A DNA stretch of 64,000 bases from Paracoccus aminophilus JCM 7686 (GCF_000444995.1 NC_022041.1:2144001-2208000); one strand, 5' to 3'; positions 42,601 to 49,353 are shown, numbered from the stretch's first letter. Notes: generated from the sequence alone by a model not told the origin. Numbers and translations are program-made.

Positions 42601-42804
42601 TTCGATGAAGCCGCCGACGGCCTGAACATGCTTTTCGGGGTCGAGCTGCCGAGTGGCATCCCAGCGATCAGCCGGGATCGGGCCGATTGCAAAGCGGCCT
42701 TCGTTTAAGAGCGACCACAGACTGTCCATGTCCGGGGCGCCGGGAAAGCGGCCAGCGATGCCGACCAGAGCGAAAGCGGAGTTTTGGGGAGCGAGAAATG
42801 TCAT
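36610..42804 (-). CDS. Type I PKS, fully reducing module KS-AT-DH-ER-KR-ACP
   Basis: This is a 2064-residue synthase (numbered from the chosen ATG at 42804). KS at about 10-425 has an unusual active-site context, VETGCSSAM (C174), with H309 and H350. AT (about 533-835) has S628 in VGHSQGE and YASH at 728-731, the methylmalonyl-CoA signature. DH (about 915-1170) has H924 in a motif whose Gly is replaced by Glu (HKVHEATVFP) and D1088. ER (about 1380-1690) contains LIHSAAGGLGLAAIQ. KR (about 1705-1890) has LITGGLGALG, LDD and Tyr1855. ACP serine is S2019. No loading domain precedes the KS, so the starter must come as an acyl thioester. The start one base after the hydrolase stop is preferred over one 45 bases upstream. 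Confidence 0.93.
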   Translation of the reverse strand: MTFLAPQNSAFALVGIAGRFPGAPDMDSLWSLLNEGRFAIGPIPADRWDATRQLDPEKHVQAVGGFIEGVDQFDPGFFGISPREAEDIDPQQRLMLEASWTALEDAGIRPETLRGSRTGVYVGASWHDYEILRKERGLHASQHTAVGNALDVIAARLSYFYGLTGPSLTVETGCSSAMVALHLAAKALATGEIDAAFVGGVNLILAPDVSIGLTRFGGLSAKGRCSAFSEEADGFVRGEGVVALYLKRLDQAQADGDRIHAVIAGTGVNNDGGGDSLVTPSPAGQEDLLTTIYTGSGLNPDKLVYVEAHGTGTKVGDPIETGAIGRTLAARRDPSKGPLAIGSVKTNIGHLEATAGLAGLAKAVLAIRHREIPASLHSESLNPAIDFDGLGLEVVRAPKTLPEGSDFLIGVNSFGWGGTNAHAVLAPPPEAVRPVAEEADTTQGPVFLPLSAQNADRLRARAADLAALVAESDLRLDDIAATLAHHRSHFAERAGFVGSDRATLAEALTALAEDRELAGLSDQHAEPQTAKTKGRVAFVFPGQGSQWAGMGAQLIQQSPVFAARIADCAAALRPYVDWDLEALIRGDLGSDWVERVDQVQPALWAMKVALSEVWRAQGIIPDVVVGHSQGEVSAATVAGILSLDDAARIVALRSQIIRRNAGKGGMLSVDMSLEEARAQLEGFEDSISIAVNNGPSSCVLSGDIEALETLQTLLDADEVFNRLVKVDYASHSHHMDEFKEELHGVLVGIEPKAGEVTFFSTVDLEAKAGTDLDPTYWVRNLREPVQFFGAMSALFDDGVTHVIEVSPHRALLPSLQQIAALRDDPAIALSTMQRDRDTVEDVLGMCARAYVAGLMPMGQRPQGALVDLPAYPWQRQSFWAAKARPQGAARKGLEVSLIPSPAEQDAWEGLVDISAEDNPWLADHKVHEATVFPGAGMVALMLAAGRQRFGALPRRLRGVQLLADLTLGEEPRRAALMLRDTLSAGGDVALASLPEGATDWVTHATAIVEQMLPPTAAPICPEALDAADAVTPDDFYAACTARGLSYGDAFRGVTALQVASDEALGQITLPQPCTASARAHGLHPALLDSALQVTLALESAEATVVPVAIDEIRLFIDPEAPITAVSVHARRNGDKRFDLDLFTAEGQPLAAIIGLQLETLVLDTSADADERLHRLAFIPETRREKTEAARVWLIAGSTGAEALAGALTGLGATAALGDAPGEHHTAVAFVAPDAEAGLDAQKAAIMALAQLVRACAAQSQAPRLAVITTQAQAQLYSGIADPGAALFWGFVRVLRREHPELEPIVIDMAPGSEAEVAAELHGWSGDDQVVLAGEIRLVGRLKRGAPDRASEDETVKTAWQLPAQPFRLVSGAAGYYDELEYRPLQRSAPGKGEVEVEISAAALNFIDVMKAMGTYPGLDARSARLGGEFAGIVVAVGEGVTGLTPGERVVGCGFGAFASHATVPSAHVRPIPQGMSDAEAAALPLVMTTAWYGLVDLADLGTGETVLIHSAAGGLGLAAIQVARMLGAEIIATAGSKEKREMLRAMGIEHVFNSRDLSWAEKVREVTKGRGVDVVLNSLTGMAIPLGLEALAEDGRFIEVGKKDIYAGRTINLSAFRKRLSIASVDIAGLMEKRVARFGRLLGDVWAAVADGDLTPLPILPYSFAAAGEALRTMGKGDHIGKFVLTDPASVTNIAPAPFTEGELRGDGTYLITGGLGALGLSLAEHMAARGAGGLALLGRSAAKGEALTRIEALRAQGVAVRSFAVDVSDRAALAEVLAKIRAEMPGLRGVVHAAGLLDDALIDNMTEDQLARVLAPKIDGALALDALTEDDPLDLFVLFSSAAALFGNAGQAAYAAGNAGLDALAEARRARGKPALSVQWGPFADIGLAAADAIRGDRLDERGMGNFSAEDGWLALTRLLQQGETVSGFVPINLRLWFDAYPDTAALPSWSLLLEAARGNTQASNGAQAFRAELEAAPAESRDELAEAKVRELAGRVLRMDPQAIGRETPFKALGLDSLMGLELRNRLEVAFGLKLSPTLLWTYGNTKAIAPVLVERVFEVAA

Positions 42805-42805
42805 G

Positions 42806-43933
42806 TCAAACCCTATCGAGGCCGTGAAAAAGGGACGGCTGCACGTCAAAGCGCAGGCGCAAGAACGATTGAACGAGGCGACTGGCGACCGAGCGCCCGC
42901 AATGTCGCAACACCATGGTGAGGATGATCAGGCGCAGGGCGGGCAGGCTGTTGGGCGCGCCATGCACATCGTCGAAGCCATGCACCCGGAGATTGGGAGC
43001 GTCTCGCGCGACCTCGGCCCATTCCGATACGGGAATGATCTCGTCGCGCTCGGCTGCAAGATAGAGAACCGGGGTCTTCAGCCGACGCATCTCGTCGGGC
43101 TGAATGGCCAGATCGGGAAGGCGATCCGGCAGGGTCTCTACCGGAATGCGCATGGCATGGGCCAAGGCCAGGCGCGTGATCAGCGGGATGTCGGTTGCAT
43201 CCCCGCGCGCGGCCTCTTGGAAGCACGCCCGGATCGGCGCACCGACCGTGACGATCTGGCGAATGCGCGGATCGCGGATTGCCTGCAGCATGGCGAGATG
43301 GCCGCCAAAGCTCGGCGCGACGATCAGCGTGCGGCGAACATCGCATCTCTCCGCCACCGCATCCATGATCGCGCCATAGATCCCGGCAGCCGCGCGGTCA
43401 TAGGGCACCTCATTGCAGCCGACCCCGGCAAAATCCGCGATGGCCACCGCGCAGCCAAGCTTGCGCCCGAGGTTCAGGAAAGCGCCCCATTGCTCCTTCA
43501 GAGAGACGATGCCCCCCATCAGGATCAAAAGCCCTGCCCGCCGGTTGCGCGGCTCGCGAAAGAGAACGGAGAGGCTCTTGCCGTCAAGCTCGACCTGGAT
43601 GCGTTCGCCGCGATCGAGCCGTTCGACATGCTCACCGAAAACCTGAGCGGCGGCCTGCTGGGCATAGATCTTGGCCGGGGTATCAGCGACGGGAAAGCGC
43701 GCCAGATTGAAGAGATTGGCCGCCTCGACGGGCTTTTTGGCTGCATCCGCCGCAAGGGCTTCGCCGGTGAAGACCGACACCCAGGAGGATGCCCCCTCGC
43801 CCGAGAGCGTCGTGATCCGCTCAAAGAGCCGCGCGATGCGTCGGTCGTCAAAGCCCATGTGGCGCGCGTGAAGCGTGACGAAACCGCGCGCCTCCTGCAG
43901 CGCCTGATCCATATGGGGAAGGTCATGCCGCAT
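42806..43933 (-). CDS. Alpha/beta hydrolase, probable tetronate acetate-eliminase (Agg5/AbyA5-like)
   Basis: This is a 375-residue alpha/beta-hydrolase-fold protein with an N-terminal helical extension (about 1-125). The nucleophile elbow is IVAPSFGGHLA (Ser208), with candidate Asp297 (AAERDEII) and His324 (DDVHGAPN). In tetronate pathways (Agg5, AbyA5, ChlD4) such a protein eliminates acetate from the O-acetylated hydroxymethyl tetronate to give the exocyclic methylene. Assignment here rests on fold, size and its place with the other four cassette genes. The Met at 43933 lies inside the end of the FAD gene (11-base overlap); a later Met seven codons in is possible. Confidence 0.75.
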   Translation of the reverse strand: MRHDLPHMDQALQEARGFVTLHARHMGFDDRRIARLFERITTLSGEGASSWVSVFTGEALAADAAKKPVEAANLFNLARFPVADTPAKIYAQQAAAQVFGEHVERLDRGERIQVELDGKSLSVLFREPRNRRAGLLILMGGIVSLKEQWGAFLNLGRKLGCAVAIADFAGVGCNEVPYDRAAAGIYGAIMDAVAERCDVRRTLIVAPSFGGHLAMLQAIRDPRIRQIVTVGAPIRACFQEAARGDATDIPLITRLALAHAMRIPVETLPDRLPDLAIQPDEMRRLKTPVLYLAAERDEIIPVSEWAEVARDAPNLRVHGFDDVHGAPNSLPALRLIILTMVLRHCGRSVASRLVQSFLRLRFDVQPSLFHGLDRV

Positions 43934-45257
43934 TCGTTCTGACCTCTTCGCGAAAGTTCTGATGCGCGGGCGCGACCGGCGCAAAGCCGTCAGCGGCATC
44001 AACGGGCGCGCCGATCGGCGCCAGCCGCTCAAGCATTGCGCGGTATTCCGGCGCCTGACGCAGCGCGTGCGGCGCGTTCATCATCCGGTCCAGCACCTTG
44101 TATTTGACCGGAGAATGGTTCAGCAGCCGCATCTTCAGACGCCGCAAGAAGGTGCCGAAGCGGGTGCCCTGCGCCAGATTGCCTTCCTGCATCCGCTGGA
44201 ATTTGGTGATCATGGCCTTGTGGCTGCGCCGCTTGGCGATCACCGCCTGAAGCGCCGAGGCGGGAATGACATCCGTGCTGTCAGCCAGGGCCTGATAGAT
44301 CGCGGGCGCGAAGGAGACAGCATCCTGGATCGCCAGATTGACGCCCTGCCCCAGCACCGGCGTCACCGTATGGGCACTGTCGCCGATCAGCAAAAGCCCG
44401 TCGCGGCTCCATTGCTCCATCTCGGCGGTGAAGATGTCGAGCAGCGTGACATCGTCCCAGCCCCTGATATGGGTGCGGACCAGATCGGCCAGACGCGGAT
44501 CGAGCGCCGCGACGCTGTCTTGGAACAGCGTGATCCCCTGTTCGCGCTGGTCTCGGAAGCCGCCCTTGGGCACATTGTAGCCCACGCGCAGCAGGTCGGG
44601 CCAGGTCGGCAAGATCACCAGATGACGATCACCGCGCGCCACGAGCTGCGAGGTGTGTTGCCAATTCTCGGGACGCGGCAACTTGAACCAAAGGAAATCG
44701 CGCTCCATCGGCGTGATCTTGGCCTCAAGCCCCGAGAGTTTGCGCATCCGCGAAAAGCGCCCATCACAGCCGACCGTCAGACGCGCGCGCAGCTCATAGG
44801 GCTCGCCGCCCGACCTGCGCAGCATCGCGCCTTTGACCACGCCGTCCTCTTCGATCAGCGACAGGAATTGCGTGCCGGACAGAAAGCTAAAGCTCGGCGC
44901 GCTGCGGGCCGCCTCGATCGCCACGCCCAGAAGCTGCGGCTGCGGCATGTCGATCGGCAGTTGGCCGATGGGGAAGCGGCTATAATCGGCCGACAACAGC
45001 GTCCGGCCATTTTCGCGAAATGCGATCCCCTCGAGCGGCAGATAGCCCGCCTGTTTCAGACGATCGCCATAGCCGAGATCCTCCATGATTTTCACGGAAA
45101 GCGCGGCGACGGTTTCGCCCCGGAACGAGCGTTCGGCGGTCGCGGCGCGTTCAGCCAGGGTCACACGGATGCCCTGACGCGCCAGGACATCGGACAGGAT
45201 GGCACCCGCCGGCCCCGCGCCGACGACAAGAACGTCCGTATCAAAATGATCGGTCAT
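43923..45257 (-). CDS. FAD-dependent oxygenase, PHBH-like
   Basis: This is a 444-residue group A flavoprotein. It shows the dinucleotide fold DVLVVGAGPAGAILSDVLAR (residues 8-27), the DG motif VGCDGRFSRMRK (about 168) and the FAD ribityl-binding GD motif LLLIGDSAHTVTPVLGQGVN (about 288-307). Such enzymes hydroxylate or epoxidise; in spirotetronate clusters related flavoproteins (PyrE3 type) have instead been recruited as [4+2] cyclases forming decalins. Which applies here cannot be told from sequence alone. It lies between the acyltransferase and hydrolase genes, one base after the former's stop. Confidence 0.88.
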   Translation of the reverse strand: MTDHFDTDVLVVGAGPAGAILSDVLARQGIRVTLAERAATAERSFRGETVAALSVKIMEDLGYGDRLKQAGYLPLEGIAFRENGRTLLSADYSRFPIGQLPIDMPQPQLLGVAIEAARSAPSFSFLSGTQFLSLIEEDGVVKGAMLRRSGGEPYELRARLTVGCDGRFSRMRKLSGLEAKITPMERDFLWFKLPRPENWQHTSQLVARGDRHLVILPTWPDLLRVGYNVPKGGFRDQREQGITLFQDSVAALDPRLADLVRTHIRGWDDVTLLDIFTAEMEQWSRDGLLLIGDSAHTVTPVLGQGVNLAIQDAVSFAPAIYQALADSTDVIPASALQAVIAKRRSHKAMITKFQRMQEGNLAQGTRFGTFLRRLKMRLLNHSPVKYKVLDRMMNAPHALRQAPEYRAMLERLAPIGAPVDAADGFAPVAPAHQNFREEVRTNAA

Positions 45258-45258
45258 C

Positions 45259-46011
45259 TCAGTTCTCCCAGGTTTCAAGTCGATGTTTGATGTCCGCCAG
45301 CAGATCCGCCGCCAGCGCGCCGTCGAGGACGCGGTGGTCGAAGGCCAGAGACAGCGTGAACTGCGGCGCGATGGTGATTTTGCCGTCGCGCACCACCGGG
45401 GTGGCGGCGATCCGGCCCATGCCAAGACCGATGGGCGTGGCGATCATCGGCAGGATCGAGCGCACATCGCGGTGCCCGACCGAGGTCACCGAGAATGTCC
45501 CTTGAAAGCGGGCGCGGCGTTTGGGGCTGGCCAGCAGCAGGTTGTAGATCAGCCGAACCGCCGGCAGCGGCAGGCGGCGCAGCTTCCACAGGGCCGCAAA
45601 CGGCCCCTCAGCGGCAATCGGCGCGGCCTTGTAGTGATCGACCTGCGACTGGATGACGGCGACCGAGGCCTTGTCGGGCGCCTCGACCGTGCCCGAGGCG
45701 ACACAGCGCGTGCCGTTGAAATCCTTGTCGAAAAGGACCTTGGCGGTCACGCCGTCCATCGTCACCATGCGCGGCCGCAGCCCGTCGCGCAGCGTGGTCC
45801 GGGCGGCGGAATGCTTCGCCAGCACCTCGGCCGCGGCCTTGACCACATAGGAAACATAGCTGATCTCGGCATTCGCCCGAGCGCGCGCGGCTTGCAGCGC
45901 CGTTGTATCGACATCCGCCGTCAGGAAGACATGTGCGGTGTTGCGCGCGTCGCGCAGGAAGGCATAGGTATGCGCCCGCTCTGCCGGAAAGGCCGCCGCC
46001 CGCGCGGTCAT
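45259..46011 (-). CDS. E2-like acyltransferase, probable tetronate acetyltransferase (Agg4/AbyA4-like)
   Basis: This 250-residue protein consists only of the catalytic domain of 2-oxo-acid dehydrogenase E2 (chloramphenicol-acetyltransferase fold). The active His226 and Asp230 lie in FDHRVLDGALAADLL. There is no lipoyl or peripheral-subunit-binding domain and no E1 or E3 gene nearby, so it cannot be part of a dehydrogenase complex. Stand-alone E2 catalytic domains are the known acetyltransferases (Agg4, AbyA4, ChlD3) that acetylate the tetronate hydroxymethyl group before elimination. It overlaps the ACP gene as ATGA. Confidence 0.85.
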   Translation of the reverse strand: MTARAAAFPAERAHTYAFLRDARNTAHVFLTADVDTTALQAARARANAEISYVSYVVKAAAEVLAKHSAARTTLRDGLRPRMVTMDGVTAKVLFDKDFNGTRCVASGTVEAPDKASVAVIQSQVDHYKAAPIAAEGPFAALWKLRRLPLPAVRLIYNLLLASPKRRARFQGTFSVTSVGHRDVRSILPMIATPIGLGMGRIAATPVVRDGKITIAPQFTLSLAFDHRVLDGALAADLLADIKHRLETWEN

Positions 46012-46253
46012 GACGCCACCTCGACCGGCTCGACCGTCAGCTGCGCCAGCTGGCCAAGCGTCTTGCAGGCCATATAGGCGTTGTAGTCGAGCTTGGCCCC
46101 GATCTCGCGCTCGAGAAACACCAGAAGGCGCAGGGCATTGACGGAATCCCACCCTTCGATTTCTTCGAAACGGGCTTCGGGGGTCAGGCTGGTTTCATCG
46201 AGGTCAAGCAGGTCGACAAGTGCTTCGTTCACGATGGTCTGAGTGATCATCAT
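46008..46253 (-). CDS. Discrete acyl carrier protein for glyceryl transfer
   Basis: This 81-residue ACP would carry the glyceryl unit made by the FkbH-like enzyme. The phosphopantetheine serine is in IEGWDSVNALRLL. The GWDS context is typical of ACPs paired with FkbH proteins (Agg3, RkF, AbyA3) and differs from the LGLDS of the PKS domains here. Two consecutive ATG codons (46253, 46250) follow an AGGAG site embedded in the end of the FkbH gene; the first is five bases past that stop. Coupling to both neighbours is tight. Confidence 0.9.
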   Translation of the reverse strand: MMITQTIVNEALVDLLDLDETSLTPEARFEEIEGWDSVNALRLLVFLEREIGAKLDYNAYMACKTLGQLAQLTVEPVEVAS

Positions 46254-46258
46254 CGGTC

Positions 46259-48127
46259 TTACTCCTCTTCTGTCGCTGTGATTTGGTCGGGCACCGGCAG
46301 GATCTCGTGCAGGTCGTGGCACCAGCCCTCGCCTGCGGGCCGGAAGCCCATCTCGTCGTAAAACGTGGCGCAGCGTCCGTTCTTGGCGCTGGCGACATAG
46401 CGGCCCGTCACCGCAACCCGGCCGCGACGGCGGGCGCCGTTCAGGATCAGGGACATGACGGCTTCTTCGACCCCACGCGAAAAGGCGCGGCAGCTGAGGA
46501 CGACATTCTCGATCTCGGAGGTGCCATCGGCGTGATCGATCATCGTGACCGCCGCGATCAGCCCGCTGTCGCCGAAACGATCGGTAAGACGCGCACCCCA
46601 GCTCCGGCGCGAGCCGTCACGCAGCTCGCTTTCGGCGTAACGCTTCTGGGTCAGGTTGAACTGGTTGGTCTTGCCGAAAAGCTGGGTGATCCGGGTGACG
46701 TTCAATTCCCCCAGCGGCTCAAGGACGAGATGCGAGTCGAGCTTGCGCAGGTACTCCTCAAGACTGATCCCGACGGCAGCTTCAGCGCGGTCGGTTTGCG
46801 CGCGATAAAGCGCGGTCCGCTGGCGGTCCTCGTCAGTCAGGCGCAGAAGATTGAAGGCACCCGACGCCGCCAGAGCACTGGCATAGCCCGAGGGCTCATC
46901 GGCGAGTTCGATGGTCTGAACCTCGGGCAGGAACTCGCGCATGGCGCCGCGTTCGACCGGGTGGTCATCCATGAAGACAAAGGCATCGGTCCCGATGTTC
47001 AGGCTCTTCGCCTGCGCCTTGAGGTTTTGCGCCTTCGGCTCCCAATTGGCGGTGATCAGCGACAGATCGCGCGCGCCGAGCACCATTTCGGGATGCTCCG
47101 TCAGCGCGCCGCGCGCCACGCCGTCGTCATTCTTGGAACAGACGGTCAGGATAACGCCCTGTGCGGCATAGGATTTCGCGAGGGTCTGGAGCTCGTGATG
47201 CGGCGTGCCCGGCCACATCCGGCCCAAAGCGAGCGCGCCGACTCCGACATCACCAACCACCCCGCCCCAAAGCGTATTGTCGAGATCAAGCGCCAGCGCC
47301 TTCCGCGCCATGCCGAGATCGGCCCGGGCGATCCGCGTCACCTCTTCGGCATAGGCTGCAAGGAATTCGGGTGCGAAAGCCATGCCTGCGGCCTGCCTCA
47401 TACGGTCGGCGGCATGGCAGGTCCCGGCGCTTTCGGTCAGGATCGCTGCGTCCAGCACCGAGACGCCCTCGGCGCTTTCGGCCAGATCAAGGAGCGCCGC
47501 ATTCATGCGCGCCCAGGCTGCCGAAAGCCGGGCCCGTCCAGCGTAATCGAGCAGATGGCCCGCGCGCCGCCGCGACAAAGGCACCGTCGCCAGCACCACG
47601 CGTCCGCCCGCCAGCGCGCGGCAACGCCGCACCCAATCGGCGACTTCGGCGGCGAAACCGGCGCAGCGCGCCTCAAGCGCATCGACATCATGCGGCACCG
47701 TCACGCCCGAAAAGACGGCCTCTTCGTCGAGCAGGCACAGCGTCAGGCGCGGCTGGAAGGGCGCCAAAGCGGGCGCGCCAGTCATGATCTCGATGCGCCA
47801 TTGATCGAAATCGCTGGTCAGAAACCGGCCCAGAATGCCCTCGCGCAGCAGCATGGCCTGCAAGAGATTGGGCACCATATTGAGCGTCGAGCTGCCCAGC
47901 ACCGCGATACGCTGTTCGCGCAGCCCGGTGATCGCAGCAAGCTGGTGTTGCAGCTTTTCCCCCGCGAGCAGGCTGCCAGCGGCGTCGAGGTCCAGAGGAT
48001 CCGAGATCTGTGTCAGCAGCGCGCGCAGCGGCGCGAGATCGGGGCCAATCCCCGCGCGGCCCAGCTGGCGCAGGCGAGACAAGGGGCGGACCGGGCCGTC
48101 GGTCGCGATGGGCTGAATGTCATTCAT
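46259..48127 (-). CDS. FkbH-like glyceryl-ACP synthase
   Basis: This 622-residue HAD-superfamily enzyme takes 1,3-bisphosphoglycerate, dephosphorylates it and loads D-glycerate as a thioester on the partner ACP. An N-terminal SGNH-like region (about 60-265) precedes the HAD domain with nucleophile D281 and acid D283 in ALDLDNTLWGG, the K365 region, and the metal acids in FMDDHPVER (387-388). Then comes the family signature FGKTNQFNLTQKRY (about 484-497) and a GNAT-like C-terminus. The ATG at 48127 follows GAGGAG. It corresponds to Agg2, RkE, AbyA2 and ChlD1 in tetronate clusters. Confidence 0.93.
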   Translation of the reverse strand: MNDIQPIATDGPVRPLSRLRQLGRAGIGPDLAPLRALLTQISDPLDLDAAGSLLAGEKLQHQLAAITGLREQRIAVLGSSTLNMVPNLLQAMLLREGILGRFLTSDFDQWRIEIMTGAPALAPFQPRLTLCLLDEEAVFSGVTVPHDVDALEARCAGFAAEVADWVRRCRALAGGRVVLATVPLSRRRAGHLLDYAGRARLSAAWARMNAALLDLAESAEGVSVLDAAILTESAGTCHAADRMRQAAGMAFAPEFLAAYAEEVTRIARADLGMARKALALDLDNTLWGGVVGDVGVGALALGRMWPGTPHHELQTLAKSYAAQGVILTVCSKNDDGVARGALTEHPEMVLGARDLSLITANWEPKAQNLKAQAKSLNIGTDAFVFMDDHPVERGAMREFLPEVQTIELADEPSGYASALAASGAFNLLRLTDEDRQRTALYRAQTDRAEAAVGISLEEYLRKLDSHLVLEPLGELNVTRITQLFGKTNQFNLTQKRYAESELRDGSRRSWGARLTDRFGDSGLIAAVTMIDHADGTSEIENVVLSCRAFSRGVEEAVMSLILNGARRRGRVAVTGRYVASAKNGRCATFYDEMGFRPAGEGWCHDLHEILPVPDQITATEEE

Positions 48128-48139
48128 GGCACGCGCTCC

Positions 48140-49159
48140 TCAGCCGTGAACCAGGGCCATGCCGGCCATGATCCATTTCGACGATTCGACATTGGCGACG
48201 AAGGCGCGGGTCGGCTGGCCGTCGCCCTCTTCGGCGAGGCGCTCGGCCAGGCGGTTCATCTGGACGAAAGGCAGCGCGTTTCCGTTGTTGCCGGTCACCG
48301 AAACGCAGGACACCGCCTGCTCTTCGGTGACGTTGAGGCCAACGCGCAGCTTCTCGGTCATCACCCCATTGAGCTGCGGCAGCAGGATGTGATCGACCTC
48401 ATCAAGCGGCCAGCCCTGCTTGCTTTCCAGTTCGGCGAGAATGGCCTGGGTGATCTCGGGGACATGGCGCTCGATCGCCTTATAGTCCTCTTCGCCCATG
48501 GCCTCGCCCTCGGCGGCACCCTCGGCGCCGAACCATTTCACGACCTGCGCCGGTTTGCGGCCAAGCCCGATGCCGCGCAGGAACAGATGCTCGACCTTGA
48601 AGCCCGGCCCTTCGGTCCCGGCCTCACAAGCCGCGGCTCCGGCGCCGTCGCCGAACATCGCGAAGTTCACCATCTCGGCTGGCTTCATCGATTTCGCGTC
48701 GCGGTTGGAGGGCCACATCTTGATGCAGGTGTCCGCACCGATCACGAGGCCGCGGGTATGACCGCTTTCCAAAAGCGCGCGCGCCGCAAAGAGGCCCTGC
48801 AGCGCCCCGGCGCAGCCAGAGGTGATCTGCAAGGTCGGCACGCCGTTGATGCCCAGCCGGTCGGCGACGAGGTTCACCGTCGCGGGCATCAGATGATCCG
48901 GCGAGGCCGTCGTCAGGATCAGGAACTCGACCATCTCCGGCGTCCAGCCCGATTTGTCGAGCACGCGACGCCCCGCCTCGGTCGCCAGATCGCTGGTGCT
49001 GCGCGGCACGTCCGGCGCGCTGTCCTCGCGGCAGAAGAAGCGCTGACGATTGCCGGTCATCTGGTCGAGCCACTGCGCGTGCAGCCCAAACTTTTCAGCC
49101 AGATCGGCATTTGTGACCGGGGTGCCGGGAAGGACCTCGCTAAGAGCCAAAATCCGCAT
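48140..49159 (-). CDS. KASIII-like ketosynthase, probable tetronate-forming enzyme (RkD/Agg1-like)
   Basis: This 339-residue thiolase-fold protein is related to FabH. The nucleophile is C116 (QITSGCAGALQGL), and MFGDGAGAAA is the usual dimer-core glycine motif. The catalytic His normally in PHQAN is absent: the segment reads LLPQLNGV with Pro261 in its place, while an Asn is kept in VTGNNGNA. In RK-682 and agglomerin biosynthesis the homologue joins glyceryl-ACP to a beta-ketoacyl-ACP, making both the C-C and C-O bonds of the ring. The start at 49159 has an AGGTGG ribosome-binding site; it is the first gene of the operon. Confidence 0.87.
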   Translation of the reverse strand: MRILALSEVLPGTPVTNADLAEKFGLHAQWLDQMTGNRQRFFCREDSAPDVPRSTSDLATEAGRRVLDKSGWTPEMVEFLILTTASPDHLMPATVNLVADRLGINGVPTLQITSGCAGALQGLFAARALLESGHTRGLVIGADTCIKMWPSNRDAKSMKPAEMVNFAMFGDGAGAAACEAGTEGPGFKVEHLFLRGIGLGRKPAQVVKWFGAEGAAEGEAMGEEDYKAIERHVPEITQAILAELESKQGWPLDEVDHILLPQLNGVMTEKLRVGLNVTEEQAVSCVSVTGNNGNALPFVQMNRLAERLAEEGDGQPTRAFVANVESSKWIMAGMALVHG

Positions 49160-49239
49160 GTTCCACCTTTTCGCATTGATGTCTGTTGACGCCATCAGGC
49201 TTGGAAAAGGCCTTTCCCTCAATTTGGAGGTTCTCTTTA

Positions 49240-49252
49240 CGGGGTTTCCCCG
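49240..49252 (-). promoter_or_regulatory. Dyad promoter element upstream of the PKS operon
   Basis: The plus strand reads CGGGGTTTCCCCG, a perfect dyad of 5-bp arms around TTT. Its core GGGTTTCCCC (49242-49251) recurs upstream of luxI at 50156-50165. The distance from core to start codon is 83 bases here and 82 there. It is a candidate operator or promoter box shared by the two units; LuxR binding is inferred, not shown. Confidence 0.55.
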
Positions 49253-49353
49253 GGGGGTCGGGCCGCGGCATCCCCGAGACGGCGCAATCCAAAACCATCG
49301 CCGAACCATTTGATATGTTTCGGCTTTTACCGGTCCAATGGCGCAGGAAACGC

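Noticed and set aside
27649..42708. Very long plus-strand open frames (about 1500, 1580 and 1890 codons) opposite the PKS genes
   Set aside because: They are antisense shadows created by GC-rich codon bias; they lack recognisable domains, while the minus strand encodes intact PKS modules in the same place.
45259..46011. Part of a pyruvate or branched-chain dehydrogenase complex
   Set aside because: No lipoyl domain, no E1 or E3 genes nearby, and the gene overlaps the ACP gene of the biosynthetic operon.
49203..49217. AAAGGCCTTT palindrome as the lux box of the PKS operon
   Set aside because: It is not repeated upstream of luxI and is shorter and closer to the start codon than the shared GGGTTTCCCC element.
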